Below are positions 24,815 through 34,309 of a stretch of 64,000 nt of DNA, one piece after another. Location of the stretch: contig JAEZIN010000024.1 in the NCBI GenBank assembly GCA_023436585.1, forward strand, positions 5,324 through 69,323. The letters run 5' to 3'. The DNA is from Bacillota bacterium. GTDB lineage: Bacteria; Bacillota; Clostridia; Christensenellales; Aristaeellaceae. Positions within the stretch are counted from its first letter, which is position 1. The number at the start of each line of letters is the position of its first letter. The notes under the pieces are model-generated. The model searched no databases and was not told the origin of the DNA. It worked only from the letters and a program-made list of their open reading frames with translations. A program made the translations under genes and the position numbers.

Positions 24815-26011
24815 ATGCCAAGGATACCTATGACGACGCCGCTGGTGGAGATGGACGGAGACGAGATGACCCGCATCCTCTGGCAGCGCATCAAGGAGCT
24901 TTTGCTGCTTCCTTATATTGATCTAAAAACGGAGTATTATGATCTGGGGCTTCAAACCCGTGACCAAACCGGGGACCAGATTACATACGACAGTGCCATG
25001 GCCGCCAAGAAATATGGCGTGGCCGTGAAATGCGCCACCATCACGCCCAATGCCCAGCGGGTGAAGGAATATGGGCTCAAGAAAATGTGGAAAAGCCCCA
25101 ACGCCACCATCCGCGCGCTTCTGGATGGTACGGTGTTCCGCGCGCCTGTGCTGGTGAAAGGAATTAGCCCCACTGTGCGCACCTGGAAGGCACCTATCAC
25201 CATTGCCCGCCATGCCTACGGCGATGTATACAAAAATGTGGAGCTGCAGGTGAATGGTCCCGGCAAGGCGGAGCTTGTTTTCACCGGTGCGGACGGCCAT
25301 CAAATAAGGGCCGATGTGTTTGATTTTGAGGGCCCTGGCATATTGCAGGCAATGCACAACCTGGATGGCTCCATCGAGGCCTTTGCCCATTCGTGCTTTA
25401 AGTACGCCTTGTCCATCCGCCAGGATATCTGGTTTTCCACCAAGGATACCATCTCCAAAACGTATGACCACAGGTTCAAGGACATCTTTCAGGAAATTTT
25501 CGACACGGAATACAGGGACGCCTTCGCAGAGGCGGGCATCGAGTATTTCTATACGCTTATCGACGATGCGGTGGCCAGGGTCATGCGCAGCCCCGGCGGA
25601 TTCATATGGGCTTGCAAAAATTATGACGGTGACGTGATGAGCGACATGGTGGCCACGGCCTTTGGCTCCCTGGCCATGATGACCAGCGTTCTTGTTTCGC
25701 CGGATGGCGTATTCGAGTATGAGGCCGCCCACGGAACCGTGACGCGCCATTACTACAAATACCTGAAGGGCGAGGAGACCAGCACCAACCCTGTGGCCAC
25801 CATCTTCGCCTGGACCGGCGCGCTGCGCAAGCGCGGGGAATTGGACGGCCTTGCGGAGTTGCAGGCTTTCGCCGATACATTGGAAAAAGCCACCCTCGAT
25901 ACCATCGAAGGCGGCGTCATGACAAAGGACCTGGCGGCGCTGTTTGAAGGGGAGGCCAAGGGCGTCAGCAGCGACGCGTTCTTGAAAGCCATCGCGGAAA
26001 AGCTGGGCTGA
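24815..26011 (+). CDS. icd: NADP-dependent isocitrate dehydrogenase, eukaryote-like type II
   Basis: A 398-residue enzyme that decarboxylates isocitrate to 2-oxoglutarate with NADPH formation. The start MTTPLVEMDGDEMTRI and the substrate segment SPNATIRALLDGTVFRAP mark the homodimeric type found in eukaryotes and some anaerobes, not the E. coli type. Metal ligands lie in IDDAVARVMRSPGGF and KNYDGDVMSD. ATG 24815 gives the usual N-terminus; ATG 24803 or 24770 are possible, with a GGGAGAGGG tract at 24794-24802. It is divergent from folT and followed by its own terminator. Confidence 0.93.
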   Translation: MPRIPMTTPLVEMDGDEMTRILWQRIKELLLLPYIDLKTEYYDLGLQTRDQTGDQITYDSAMAAKKYGVAVKCATITPNAQRVKEYGLKKMWKSPNATIRALLDGTVFRAPVLVKGISPTVRTWKAPITIARHAYGDVYKNVELQVNGPGKAELVFTGADGHQIRADVFDFEGPGILQAMHNLDGSIEAFAHSCFKYALSIRQDIWFSTKDTISKTYDHRFKDIFQEIFDTEYRDAFAEAGIEYFYTLIDDAVARVMRSPGGFIWACKNYDGDVMSDMVATAFGSLAMMTSVLVSPDGVFEYEAAHGTVTRHYYKYLKGEETSTNPVATIFAWTGALRKRGELDGLAELQAFADTLEKATLDTIEGGVMTKDLAALFEGEAKGVSSDAFLKAIAEKLG

Positions 26012-26030
26012 TACCGGGATAACCATATAC

Positions 26031-26064
26031 AAAACGGAGGCGCGGTGAACTGCGCCTCCGTTTT
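26031..26064. terminator. Bidirectional rho-independent terminator between icd and the TraX-like gene
   Basis: Stem AAAACGGAGGCGC (26031-26043) / GCGCCTCCGTTTT (26052-26064), 13 bp with an 8-base loop and T-runs on both strands. It serves the converging icd and TraX-family genes. Confidence 0.9.
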
Positions 26065-26083
26065 CCGTTTTTAGTAAGATGCC

Positions 26084-26908
26084 CTAAAACCAGGCCACGA
26101 TTTCCGCCCAGTGAACGATTATGGCCAGTATGGCCAGGTGCAGCGGGTAAGCGGCGTACCCCAGCCACTTGGGGAGCTTGAAATGCGTATTTGTATTGAA
26201 CAGAATCAACGGCAGCGCCATCCAGGACATGGTCTGGATGCGGAAAAAGGATTCTGCAATATTGCCGACATATGGGATATCCAGCAGGGGAATGCGCCAG
26301 CCAAACAGGCTTGTCACGTTGCTGCCGCCCCAGAAGAACGCGAAGGACAGGAACGCGACGAAGAGTGCGCTTCGGCTTTTGCGCGTGCCGTAAAGCATCA
26401 GTATGAAGAAGACGCCGCGCCAGCCGTAATCCGGCCCTAGGGCAGCTCCCAGGATGACTGCCAGCACAGGTCCCCAGATATGGCTGTATAGCGTGCGCTT
26501 CTTGATGGCGATAATCCCCAGCAGCGCAAGCAAAAGCGTAAGGAAGATATTGGGCTCCGCAAAGAAGCTGTCGATGGCGCGGAGAAACTGGCCGCCTTGG
26601 ACCGACAGGGCAAAAGAATCCCAATTGTGGTCCAGCCCCAGCATGTAAAACGGCTGGGCCACAAGACCGACAATGGCAATGCGCAAAGCGTAGCGCCAGA
26701 TGTTTTTGGTATATTCCGACCCGACCACCAGGCACCAGGCATACAGTGGGAACGCGATACGCCCGATGACGCGCATTTCCGGCACGAAATGGAACAGCAT
26801 TTTTCCCGAATGATCGACGATCATGAAAATAAGCGCCAGAAGTTTTAATAAACCCGTGTCCAGATTGCCTTGTATGATAGGGGCATGTATCTCCAGCTTG
26901 CGGTTCAT
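26084..26908 (-). CDS. TraX-family polytopic membrane protein
   Basis: A 274-residue protein with about eight to nine hydrophobic segments. The N-terminal LLKLLALIFMIVDHSGKMLF and GRIAFPLYAWCLVVGSEYTKN are hallmarks of the TraX family, named for the F-plasmid pilin acetylase but widespread in Clostridia chromosomes with acyltransferase-like topology. The start at 26908 has GGAGG seven bases upstream; longer starts lack a ribosome site. No conjugation gene is nearby, so a surface-modification role is more likely than pilin processing (inference). Confidence 0.8.
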   Translation of the reverse strand: MNRKLEIHAPIIQGNLDTGLLKLLALIFMIVDHSGKMLFHFVPEMRVIGRIAFPLYAWCLVVGSEYTKNIWRYALRIAIVGLVAQPFYMLGLDHNWDSFALSVQGGQFLRAIDSFFAEPNIFLTLLLALLGIIAIKKRTLYSHIWGPVLAVILGAALGPDYGWRGVFFILMLYGTRKSRSALFVAFLSFAFFWGGSNVTSLFGWRIPLLDIPYVGNIAESFFRIQTMSWMALPLILFNTNTHFKLPKWLGYAAYPLHLAILAIIVHWAEIVAWF

Positions 26909-27051
26909 TCCATCGCCTCCCGATGCTGCCATTATAGCATGGCAAAAGGGTGGGAACAAGGAGGACAAGCTGCCTTCAGCAAGGTTTCATGGCATGTTCA
27001 GATACATTTCACTTTCCGGTATTACAATGTTGTTGTTTCGAGAAGCGGGGG

Positions 27052-27603
27052 ATGGCTGTGCGCCAAAATAAACGAAAAGCGCATGATGAAATATACACCC
27101 ATGGATGGATTAAAGGGAAGCGCTTGGAGATATGGATTAGACGCCTGGCCCCATGGGTTTTGGCGGTTACCATGATCTCTTTTGCCGCCTTGGGGATGAT
27201 ACGCTTATACTCTCCGGGTATTGATCCGATATTGTCCACCGCGGATGAGAAACGGAAGGCACGGCAGGAAGAATGCGGGCATGCCCCTTGGGGGCTTAAT
27301 GGAAACGACCTTGGCATGGTCCTTCTGGATATACCCACCCGGCAGGCCGCTTTGGCTTTTCATGTGCCTGAACCGGGGGTGTATGTGCTGGCTGTGGCCA
27401 GGAACAGCCCGGCCGGGCTGGCGGGAATGCAGCCGGGCGACCGCATTGCAGGCCTGAACGGAACGGCAGTCATCAGCGAAGAGGATTTATCATCAGCGCT
27501 GGAACCGCTCAAGAATGGGGATACCGTAGAAATGACGATAAACCGCGGTCTCAACAGGATCACGGTGACGCTTGATATGGGGGAGGGCAAGGAACAACTG
27601 TAG
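27052..27603 (+). CDS. Membrane-anchored PDZ-domain protein
   Basis: A 183-residue protein: basic N-terminus, one transmembrane helix at about 33-52 (WVLAVTMISFAALGMIRLY), a spacer, then a PDZ domain at about 95-180 with ARNSPAGLAGMQPGDRIAGLNG and a ligand-binding carboxylate loop. No protease domain is present. It lies 51 bases upstream of a two-component system in the same direction, so it may be an accessory protein or sensor partner of the kinase (inference). GTG 27058 is an alternative start; the ribosome site GGGGGA is weak. Confidence 0.7.
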   Translation: MAVRQNKRKAHDEIYTHGWIKGKRLEIWIRRLAPWVLAVTMISFAALGMIRLYSPGIDPILSTADEKRKARQEECGHAPWGLNGNDLGMVLLDIPTRQAALAFHVPEPGVYVLAVARNSPAGLAGMQPGDRIAGLNGTAVISEEDLSSALEPLKNGDTVEMTINRGLNRITVTLDMGEGKEQL

Positions 27604-27654
27604 CTTGTATTTGGCACGGCTTTTTTATATACTTGGGACAAGGGGATGAGAACA

Positions 27655-28326
27655 GTGAAAATACTTGTGGTGGACGACGAGGCCCGGATCAGGGAACTGA
27701 TACGGAAATACGCCGTGTTTGAAGGCTATGAGGTTATGGAGGCGGAAAACGGCATGCAGGCGGTGGAAATCGCCCGCAAGCAGGAGTTCGACCTGATTAT
27801 AATGGATGTAATGATGCCGGAGCTGGACGGCTTTTCCGCTTGCCGGGAGATACGCAAGGAATCGCAGACGCCGGTGATCATGCTTTCCGCCCGGGGCGAG
27901 GAGTATGACAAGATACACGGCTTCGAGCTGGGGGTGGACGATTATGTGGTGAAGCCCTTCTCCCCCAAGGAACTGATGATGCGCGTGGCCGCGGTAACGA
28001 AACGCAGCCGCGGGGAAGATCAAAAAACGCGGGAAATCGTTACGGTCGGCGGCATCACCGTGGATTTTACCGCCCGGATGGTGACGGTGGATGGGGTCAA
28101 CGCGGACCTTTCACCCAAGGAATACGATTTGTTGTTTTACATGGTGCGCAACAGGGGCATAGCGCTCAGCCGGGAGAAGCTGATTACCCAGGTGTGGGGC
28201 TATGACTTCTTCGGGGATGACCGCACGCTGGATACCCACATCAAGCTTTTGCGTAAACAGCTTGGCAAGTATGCCGGATGCATCGTGACGCTGCGAGGGG
28301 TGGGATACCGTTTTGAAAACGTCTGA
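27655..28326 (+). CDS. OmpR-family response regulator
   Basis: A 223-residue regulator. The receiver domain has Asp7/Asp8, phospho-acceptor Asp51 in IIMDVMMPE, and Lys100 in VVKPFSP; the C-terminal winged-helix (about 125-222) has DLSPKEYDLLFY and FFGDDRTLDTHIKLLRKQL. GTG 27655 is chosen: AAGGGG at 27640-27645 is nine bases upstream and the protein then starts like homologues. It overlaps the kinase gene by 14 bases. The signal is unknown. Confidence 0.93.
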   Translation: MKILVVDDEARIRELIRKYAVFEGYEVMEAENGMQAVEIARKQEFDLIIMDVMMPELDGFSACREIRKESQTPVIMLSARGEEYDKIHGFELGVDDYVVKPFSPKELMMRVAAVTKRSRGEDQKTREIVTVGGITVDFTARMVTVDGVNADLSPKEYDLLFYMVRNRGIALSREKLITQVWGYDFFGDDRTLDTHIKLLRKQLGKYAGCIVTLRGVGYRFENV

Positions 28327-29839
28327 TACCGCGGTTCGCGGGCCATCCATGTTCATGCGGATGAAGGCCCGGTTTGAAAACCTCAGCATCCGGTTTCGGA
28401 TTTTTACGTACTTATTGGTGTTTGTGGCTGTATTGATCGGGCTGCTCTGGCTGTTTCAAATCGTGCTGCTGGACGATTTTTACCGCATGCTGAAAACGGC
28501 GACCTTGAAGCGTTCCGCGGAGGCGATTGCCCAGAACATTGACAATCCGGAGCTGCAAACATTGGTGGAGCGCATCTCCCAGGAGAATGATGTGAGCATA
28601 CTCATCCTGGATGAAGAGCTGGTCATGACGCAGACAGCCGATATGACAGCGGGCTCCCTCATCCACCGCATGAGCAAAAGGGACCTGTATAGGTTTTGGG
28701 AAAAGGCGCAGGAGTCTAACGGCACATGGCTTCAATCGTTTGACCTGAGGGCGTTCCGCAATGTGATGTATGATGCCAGGCGCTTTGTGGGCCGCGTCCC
28801 TCCGCCTGATAACGGCAGGTCGGAAAGCATGCTGTACCTGAAGTTGGCGCAAAGGCAGGATGGGGAGCATGCCGGTATTTTTTTGAATTCCCTCATTACA
28901 CCCGTCGGCGCCACGGTGGATACACTTCAAAGACAGCTGGCGATCATTACGGCAGTTCTGCTTTTGCTGTCGCTGCTGCTGTCGTATATCATGTCCAGGC
29001 GTATCACCAGGCCCATCATTGATACAAATGAGGCGGCCAAAGCATTGTCCCAGGGAAAGTTTGATCCGCCGCGGCGGGGAACCGTTTACCTGGAGATAGG
29101 AGAGCTGAACGAAACACTTTTGAAGGCGGCCAGGGAGTTAAGCCAGGTGGAGCAGCTGCAGAAGGAGCTGATCGCCAACATCTCCCACGATTTGAGGACG
29201 CCGCTGACCATGATCGGCGGGTATGCCGAGGTGATGCGGGACATACCCGGCGAAAATACGCCGGAGAACATGCAGGTGGTGATTGACGAAACAAAGCGCC
29301 TGTCCACCCTGGTCAGCGCCGTGATGGATTATTCCCGGCTGCAGTCCGGAGGACAGGAGCTTTCGCCGGCCACCTATGACCTGACGGAAAGCGTGCGTGA
29401 AGTACTGAAGCGCTACAGCAAGCTGACGGAGCAGGATGGATTCAATATCACGTTTGAGGCGGATGAAAATGTGACCGTGCTGGCGGATGAGACAAAAATC
29501 ACCCAGGCGGTGTACAATCTCATCAACAACGCGGTCATGTATACGGGCGAAGATAAAAAGGTACTGGTTCGCCAGGCGGTGGAAGGCGGCCGGGCCACGA
29601 TATCCGTAATCGACACGGGCTGCGGCATTCCCCAAGAGGAGATACCGCAAATTTGGAACAGGTATTACCGGGCGAAAAGCCACAAGCGTGCGGCCATTGG
29701 CACAGGGCTGGGGCTTGCCATCGTCAAATCCATACTGGATATGCATGATCTTCCCTATGGCGTAGAAAGCACTGTGGGGAAGGGCAGCCGGTTCTGGTTC
29801 TCCGTGCCGGTCAAAGAGGACTCTATCCCTCCAGGGTGA
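28313..29839 (+). CDS. Sensor histidine kinase
   Basis: A 508-residue membrane kinase. Transmembrane helices lie at about 29-50 and 207-228, enclosing an extracytoplasmic sensor of about 155 residues; then HAMP (about 228-280), the dimerisation helix with His292 in ANISHDLRTPLTMI, and the ATPase domain with N-box LINNAVMYT, DTGCGIP and GTGLGLAIVKSI. TTG 28313 overlaps the regulator gene and has GAGGGGTGGG upstream; ATG 28349 is an alternative without a good ribosome site. The 3' end overlaps the converging MATE gene by 17 bases. Confidence 0.92.
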   Translation: MKTSDTAVRGPSMFMRMKARFENLSIRFRIFTYLLVFVAVLIGLLWLFQIVLLDDFYRMLKTATLKRSAEAIAQNIDNPELQTLVERISQENDVSILILDEELVMTQTADMTAGSLIHRMSKRDLYRFWEKAQESNGTWLQSFDLRAFRNVMYDARRFVGRVPPPDNGRSESMLYLKLAQRQDGEHAGIFLNSLITPVGATVDTLQRQLAIITAVLLLLSLLLSYIMSRRITRPIIDTNEAAKALSQGKFDPPRRGTVYLEIGELNETLLKAARELSQVEQLQKELIANISHDLRTPLTMIGGYAEVMRDIPGENTPENMQVVIDETKRLSTLVSAVMDYSRLQSGGQELSPATYDLTESVREVLKRYSKLTEQDGFNITFEADENVTVLADETKITQAVYNLINNAVMYTGEDKKVLVRQAVEGGRATISVIDTGCGIPQEEIPQIWNRYYRAKSHKRAAIGTGLGLAIVKSILDMHDLPYGVESTVGKGSRFWFSVPVKEDSIPPG

Positions 29840-31205
29840 TGTTGCGGATCCACTTGCCGCGCCTTACGATGCGAAGAGCCAATACGATTTTTGCGTTCAT
29901 CAGAAATTGAACTGTCGCAATCGCCACTGGCAGCGTGATGCTGCCGCGGCCCAGCATGGCCATGGCAAAGACAACGGGTATAGGAAGAACCCACATATAA
30001 ACGCTGTCCAGCAGGGCGGCGTTTTTTGTGTCGCCACCTGCCCGAAGGCAGAAAAAGCAAAACGCGTACACGCAGTTGACAGGGTAAAACAGGCTGTACA
30101 GCATGGTAAGGCCTGTGGATAGCGAACGAAGCTCCGGCTGTACCGGGATGATGTAAGGCATGATGAAGGAGCACAGGATGCCCACCGTGGAACACAAAAG
30201 GGCGACGCAGACATCCAGAAAAAGCAGATGCTTGCAGCTTTTCTTTGCCTGTACGAAATTGCCTGCCCCCAATTCCGTGCCTATTAATACCGACACGGCG
30301 GAGGATACGCCCGCGGACAGTACGAAGCCCACCATGAAAGCCTGGTCCGCAATCACCATGGCCGGTATGGAGGGTTCATCCAGCCTGGCATATGCCCAGA
30401 AGAACACGTTGAGTCCGGTACTCCACATAAGCTCGTTTGCCGTAAGCGGCAGCGCCCGGCGGATAAAGCTTTTCAAAACGGCAGGGCGAATTTGGAAGAG
30501 GGCGTCCAGACGAAGGGAGAAAAAGGAACGGCGGGTTAAAAGTACAAAAAGGTAGATGCACATTTCCACCGTACGGGAAACAAGCGTGCCCAGGGCGGCG
30601 CCTTCCACACCCATGGCGGGGAAACCCAGCTTCCCGTACATGAAGATGTAGTTGAAGAAGGCATTCATGAGTAACGCGGCCAGGCTGATGGTCATTGGGA
30701 CTTTGTTGCGGCCCAGGGACCGCATGGAAAAGATGCATGTGGTGGAAACAGCCGCGGGCAGATAGCTGAAGCTTATGATCCGAAGGTAGGAAACACCGAT
30801 AGCAATGGTATTTTCATCCCGTACGTAGATGCCCATCACCCATTCTGGGAAAAAGCGCAGCACGGCAAAATAGAGCGCCGAAAAGAACAGCCCCAGCACA
30901 AATTGCAGGGAAAACAGGCTTTGGCACTGCTCATGATCCTTTGCGCCGAAATACTGGCTGAGCATCAGCCCGCCGGCGCCGGTGAGACCGAAGAAGCAGC
31001 CGTTGAAGATCATGCCCGGCTTGTTGGCCACGGCTACGGCGCTCATGACGTTTTCCCCCAGGGAGCCTACCATCACCGTATCCACCACGTTGAACAGTGT
31101 GTTGACAAGCTGCTGCAGGACCACAGGAATCATCACGGCCAAAGCGCCTTTGTAGAAACTTTTGCTGCCAATGAAGGTACGCATGTACTCCCGGGAGATA
31201 CGCAT
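29823..31205 (-). CDS. MATE-family multidrug/sodium antiporter
   Basis: A 460-residue exporter with twelve predicted helices in two pseudo-symmetric halves. The first half contains IPVVLQQLVNTLFNVVDTVMVG and the second ANELMWSTGLNVFFWAYARL, both typical of MATE proteins. The start at 31205 has AAGGAG nine bases upstream. It converges on and overlaps the kinase gene, so the two transcripts may interfere. The substrate is unknown; it may export cationic drugs or metabolites. Confidence 0.9.
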   Translation of the reverse strand: MRISREYMRTFIGSKSFYKGALAVMIPVVLQQLVNTLFNVVDTVMVGSLGENVMSAVAVANKPGMIFNGCFFGLTGAGGLMLSQYFGAKDHEQCQSLFSLQFVLGLFFSALYFAVLRFFPEWVMGIYVRDENTIAIGVSYLRIISFSYLPAAVSTTCIFSMRSLGRNKVPMTISLAALLMNAFFNYIFMYGKLGFPAMGVEGAALGTLVSRTVEMCIYLFVLLTRRSFFSLRLDALFQIRPAVLKSFIRRALPLTANELMWSTGLNVFFWAYARLDEPSIPAMVIADQAFMVGFVLSAGVSSAVSVLIGTELGAGNFVQAKKSCKHLLFLDVCVALLCSTVGILCSFIMPYIIPVQPELRSLSTGLTMLYSLFYPVNCVYAFCFFCLRAGGDTKNAALLDSVYMWVLPIPVVFAMAMLGRGSITLPVAIATVQFLMNAKIVLALRIVRRGKWIRNITLEG

Positions 31206-31395
31206 GGGATTGTACTCCTTTGCCATGATGGAACTAATGCAGGTATATTATCAGGAAATGGATGATTTGGCAACCAATATAAGCAGGATTTGTGGATGGC
31301 GCGGCAATAGCACACAGTTTATTGGCTGTTCCCCTTGAAAGAGAACTGCAAATGGGGGATAATAATACCCATGGAATACCATTTGGGAGGCAGAC

Positions 31396-33003
31396 ATGGC
31401 ATACCAGGCATTGTACAGGCAATGGCGCCCCATATCGTTTGCGGATATGGTGGGGCAGGAAGCCATTGTGAAGACGCTGAAAAACCAGGTGGCTTCCGGG
31501 CGCATCGCCCATGCCTACCTGTTCTGCGGCAGCCGCGGAACGGGCAAGACCAGCGCGGCCAAGATCATGGCCCGGGCGGTGAATTGCCTTTCGCCAAACG
31601 GCGGCGATCCGTGCGGCGTATGCTCCGTATGCCAGAGCCTGCGGGAGGAAACCAGCCTGGATGTTACGGAGATCGACGCGGCCAGCAACAACGGCGTGGA
31701 CGAGATACGTGACCTGCGCGACAAGGTGAAATATCCGCCTCAAACAGGGCGGTATAAGGTATACATCATTGACGAAGTGCACATGCTCACCGGCGCGGCG
31801 TTCAACGCCCTTTTAAAGACCCTGGAGGAGCCGCCGGCCCACGTGGTATTCATACTGGCCACCACCGAGCCGCAGAAGCTGCCGGCCACAGTGCTATCCC
31901 GCTGTCAGCGGTTCGATTTCGGACGCATCCCTGCCCATCAAATCGCCGGGCGGCTTCGGGAAGCCGCATCAAAAGCCAGGGTTGAGGCTGCGGAGGAAGC
32001 GCTGGCCCTAATCGCCCGTGCAGCGGAGGGCGGCCTGCGGGATGCCTTGAGCATATTGGATATGTGCATGGGGTACGGGGAAAAAGTGACGGAGGAGCTT
32101 GTGCGAAGCGTGCTGGGCACGGCGGACAAGCCTTTCTTGTTTACATTTGCAGAAGCATTGGCCAAGGGCGACACGCGAAGCGCCATGCAGCTGGTGGACC
32201 AGTTGATGCGCAGCGGACGGGAGCCGCAGGTGTTCGCCCGGGATATGGCATACCATCTGCGGGCGTTGCTGCTCTCCTCCTCCTGCGGGGCCGAGGTGGA
32301 AGCGCTGCTGGAGATTACAAAGGAGGACGCGGGCCGCTACATACAGCAAGCTGCGCAGTTTTCGCCCAATAAGCTGCTTCGGCAGCTGGACCTTTTCATG
32401 CGGGTGGAAACGGAAATCAAGTGGGCCTCGTCGCCGCGAATTGCACTGGAGGCGGCGGTGATGAAGGCCTGCCTGCCCGCCGGGGAGGATACAACGGAGG
32501 GCTTGATGGAGCGTGTGGCCGAGCTGGAGCGGAAGGTGCAAAGCGGCGTTGTCGCGGCGCCTGCAGCCGCTCAACCGGAAACAAAGCCGGCCGCGGCGGA
32601 ACCCAGGCCGCAGCCTGCCGTAAAAGCGCGGGAGCCGGAAAAGAAAGCGCCTGCAGGGGAGATGCCCCCTCAAAAGGTTTGGGATGCCACGCTCCAGGGG
32701 CTGAAAAAGACAGATGTCAGCCTTTTCAGCCAGCTTGCCTCCTGCGCTTTTGGCGGGGTGAAGGAGGATACATACCGGGCCGTGGTGCCCAAAACGAATC
32801 CTTTTGCGCTGAAGTTCCTGAACCAGGATGCCCGCAAAGCGGCTATCGGCGCGGCGCTATCCGATACGGCAGGAACGCCCCTCCGCTTTGAGGCGGTATT
32901 GGCGGACCAGGCGGACGCCGCCCAGGAGCGCAAGGAAAGAAATTTGGTACAGGAACTGATCGCCGACTTTGGCAGGGACAAGGTCCAGATAGAGGAGGAG
33001 TAG
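31396..33003 (+). CDS. dnaX: DNA polymerase III subunit gamma/tau
   Basis: A 535-residue clamp-loader ATPase. Walker A GSRGTGKT is at 45-52, a zinc site at Cys64, 73, 76 and 79, DEVHM at 126-130 and the arginine-finger motif SRC at 168-170. Domain III follows, then an Ala/Pro-rich tau-type tail with a C-terminal domain (about 420-535). GGGAGG precedes ATG 31396. The usual ybaB-recR neighbours are missing; two acetyltransferase genes and a YcaQ-like gene follow with almost no gaps. Confidence 0.95.
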   Translation: MAYQALYRQWRPISFADMVGQEAIVKTLKNQVASGRIAHAYLFCGSRGTGKTSAAKIMARAVNCLSPNGGDPCGVCSVCQSLREETSLDVTEIDAASNNGVDEIRDLRDKVKYPPQTGRYKVYIIDEVHMLTGAAFNALLKTLEEPPAHVVFILATTEPQKLPATVLSRCQRFDFGRIPAHQIAGRLREAASKARVEAAEEALALIARAAEGGLRDALSILDMCMGYGEKVTEELVRSVLGTADKPFLFTFAEALAKGDTRSAMQLVDQLMRSGREPQVFARDMAYHLRALLLSSSCGAEVEALLEITKEDAGRYIQQAAQFSPNKLLRQLDLFMRVETEIKWASSPRIALEAAVMKACLPAGEDTTEGLMERVAELERKVQSGVVAAPAAAQPETKPAAAEPRPQPAVKAREPEKKAPAGEMPPQKVWDATLQGLKKTDVSLFSQLASCAFGGVKEDTYRAVVPKTNPFALKFLNQDARKAAIGAALSDTAGTPLRFEAVLADQADAAQERKERNLVQELIADFGRDKVQIEEE

Positions 33004-33004
33004 C

Positions 33005-33784
33005 TTGCTGCAGGCTGTGTTTTCCATTCCGAGGGAAAAAAGGGAGTGCATCGCTCCCTTCTTTTTTCATAAAAACGGCTTGATCCGCTCCTGCCTTGAC
33101 GGGCATTGGGGCGAGGCATACGGCGATCACCCGCTGAAACCGGGGGCCGCAGTTTTGATGAGTGGCGATTTCGCGTCTTTCGGCGGTGACCCAAAGCGCC
33201 CTGCCGCGAGGCAGTTGGCAGGCAAGCTTGCCCTCGCGAAGGGTAAATCGTGGCTTGTGCCGGCTGCGGAAGGCTGGGAGGAACATCTTGTTTTCTGGCA
33301 GCCAAAACACATGGAAAAAGGTGTGCGGTATGCCGTTGCCCGGGAAGCGGAATTTGACAAGGCAAGGCTGTTTGAATTATCCAGCGCGATTCCATCGGAG
33401 TTTTCCCTGCATTTCATCGACAAGGCGCTGTATGAAAAAGCAATGGCCGAAGCATGGTGCCGGGATTTCTGTTCCCAATTTATGAATGAGGAGGATTATG
33501 CCCGCCGGGGGATTGGCGTGGCGGCGCTGCGCGGAGAGGAGCTCGCGGCCGGGGCATCCTCCTATGTGACGTATAACGGCGGGATAGAAATACAGACGGA
33601 TACGCGGGAGGATATGCGAAGGCAGGGTCTGGCTGCCGCCTGCTGTGCGCGGCTGATCCTTGCCTGCCTGCAAAAGGGAATCGAACCATCCTGGGATGCG
33701 GCGAATCCCGCTTCGCTGGCGCTGGCGCAAAAGCTGGGGTACACCTTCAGCAATACGTATGATATATGGGAGGTTGCCTTTTAG
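33005..33784 (+). CDS. GNAT-family acetyltransferase (GNAT_acetyltran, PF12746-like)
   Basis: A 259-residue protein. The C-terminal half carries the GNAT acetyl-CoA fold: GASSYVTYNGGIEIQT, then the loop REDMRRQGLAAACCARLI as the Q/RxxGxG/A motif, and SWDAANPASLALAQKLGYTF. The N-terminal half is family-specific. It begins at TTG 33005, one base after the dnaX stop, with GGAGGAG at 32993-32999, and is thus coupled to dnaX. The substrate is unknown. Confidence 0.8.
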   Translation: MLQAVFSIPREKRECIAPFFFHKNGLIRSCLDGHWGEAYGDHPLKPGAAVLMSGDFASFGGDPKRPAARQLAGKLALAKGKSWLVPAAEGWEEHLVFWQPKHMEKGVRYAVAREAEFDKARLFELSSAIPSEFSLHFIDKALYEKAMAEAWCRDFCSQFMNEEDYARRGIGVAALRGEELAAGASSYVTYNGGIEIQTDTREDMRRQGLAAACCARLILACLQKGIEPSWDAANPASLALAQKLGYTFSNTYDIWEVAF

Positions 33785-34309
33785 GTGGATCATTGGTTGG
33801 ATACATCGCGGCTTTTCCTGCGGCCTTTTTCCGTGGATGATGCGCAGGTCTTGTATGAACTCAGCCGGGAGGAAACGCTGCGCCTGCGCATGCCGGACCA
33901 GGTGTACGGTTCTGTGGAGGAAGCGGCGGAGGCGGCCGCTTTTTTGGAGAGGAAGGCGCTTGCGGAGGAGTGGCCCTTTGTGCTGGGGGTAGTCCTTCGG
34001 GAAACGGGGGAACTGATCGGCCACGTGGGGCTGAGCCAGGTGAAGGAAGGCATCGAGATCGGCTACGCCATCGCCATTAACAAGCAGGGGAAGGGTTACG
34101 GTGCGGAGACGGTGGCCGCCTTTTCTAAGTGGGCTGTGAAGCATTTCCGGCTGCCTGGTATCTGGGCCATTCTCATGGCGGACAATGCCCCTTCCCGCAG
34201 GGTGCTGGAAAAGGCGGGATACGTATTTCAATGGGAATTTGAAAAGGAAGCGTTCGGCGGTACACACCCTTGCCTTGGGTATCTGTACACACAGGAGGAA
34301 CCGGCGTGA
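33785..34309 (+). CDS. RimJ/RimL-type GNAT acetyltransferase
   Basis: A 174-residue protein of the Acetyltransf_3 type: TSRLFLRPFSVDDA at the start, IEIGYAIAINKQGKGYGAETVAAF as the acetyl-CoA loop, and MADNAPSRRVLEKAGYVFQ at the end. GTG 33785 directly follows the previous stop, with GGGAGG at about 33769-33774. It may modify ribosomal-protein N-termini, an antibiotic or a metabolite; the sequence does not decide. Confidence 0.85.
   Translation: MDHWLDTSRLFLRPFSVDDAQVLYELSREETLRLRMPDQVYGSVEEAAEAAAFLERKALAEEWPFVLGVVLRETGELIGHVGLSQVKEGIEIGYAIAINKQGKGYGAETVAAFSKWAVKHFRLPGIWAILMADNAPSRRVLEKAGYVFQWEFEKEAFGGTHPCLGYLYTQEEPA

Noticed and set aside
26084..26908. Conjugative pilin acetylase (TraX proper)
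   Set aside because: No conjugation gene is nearby; the family is common on clostridial chromosomes outside conjugation.
25965..26945. 326-codon frame overlapping the TraX-like gene on the same strand
   Set aside because: The alternative frame gives the TraX motifs and has a ribosome site; this one is Arg/Pro/His-rich without hydrophobic helices.
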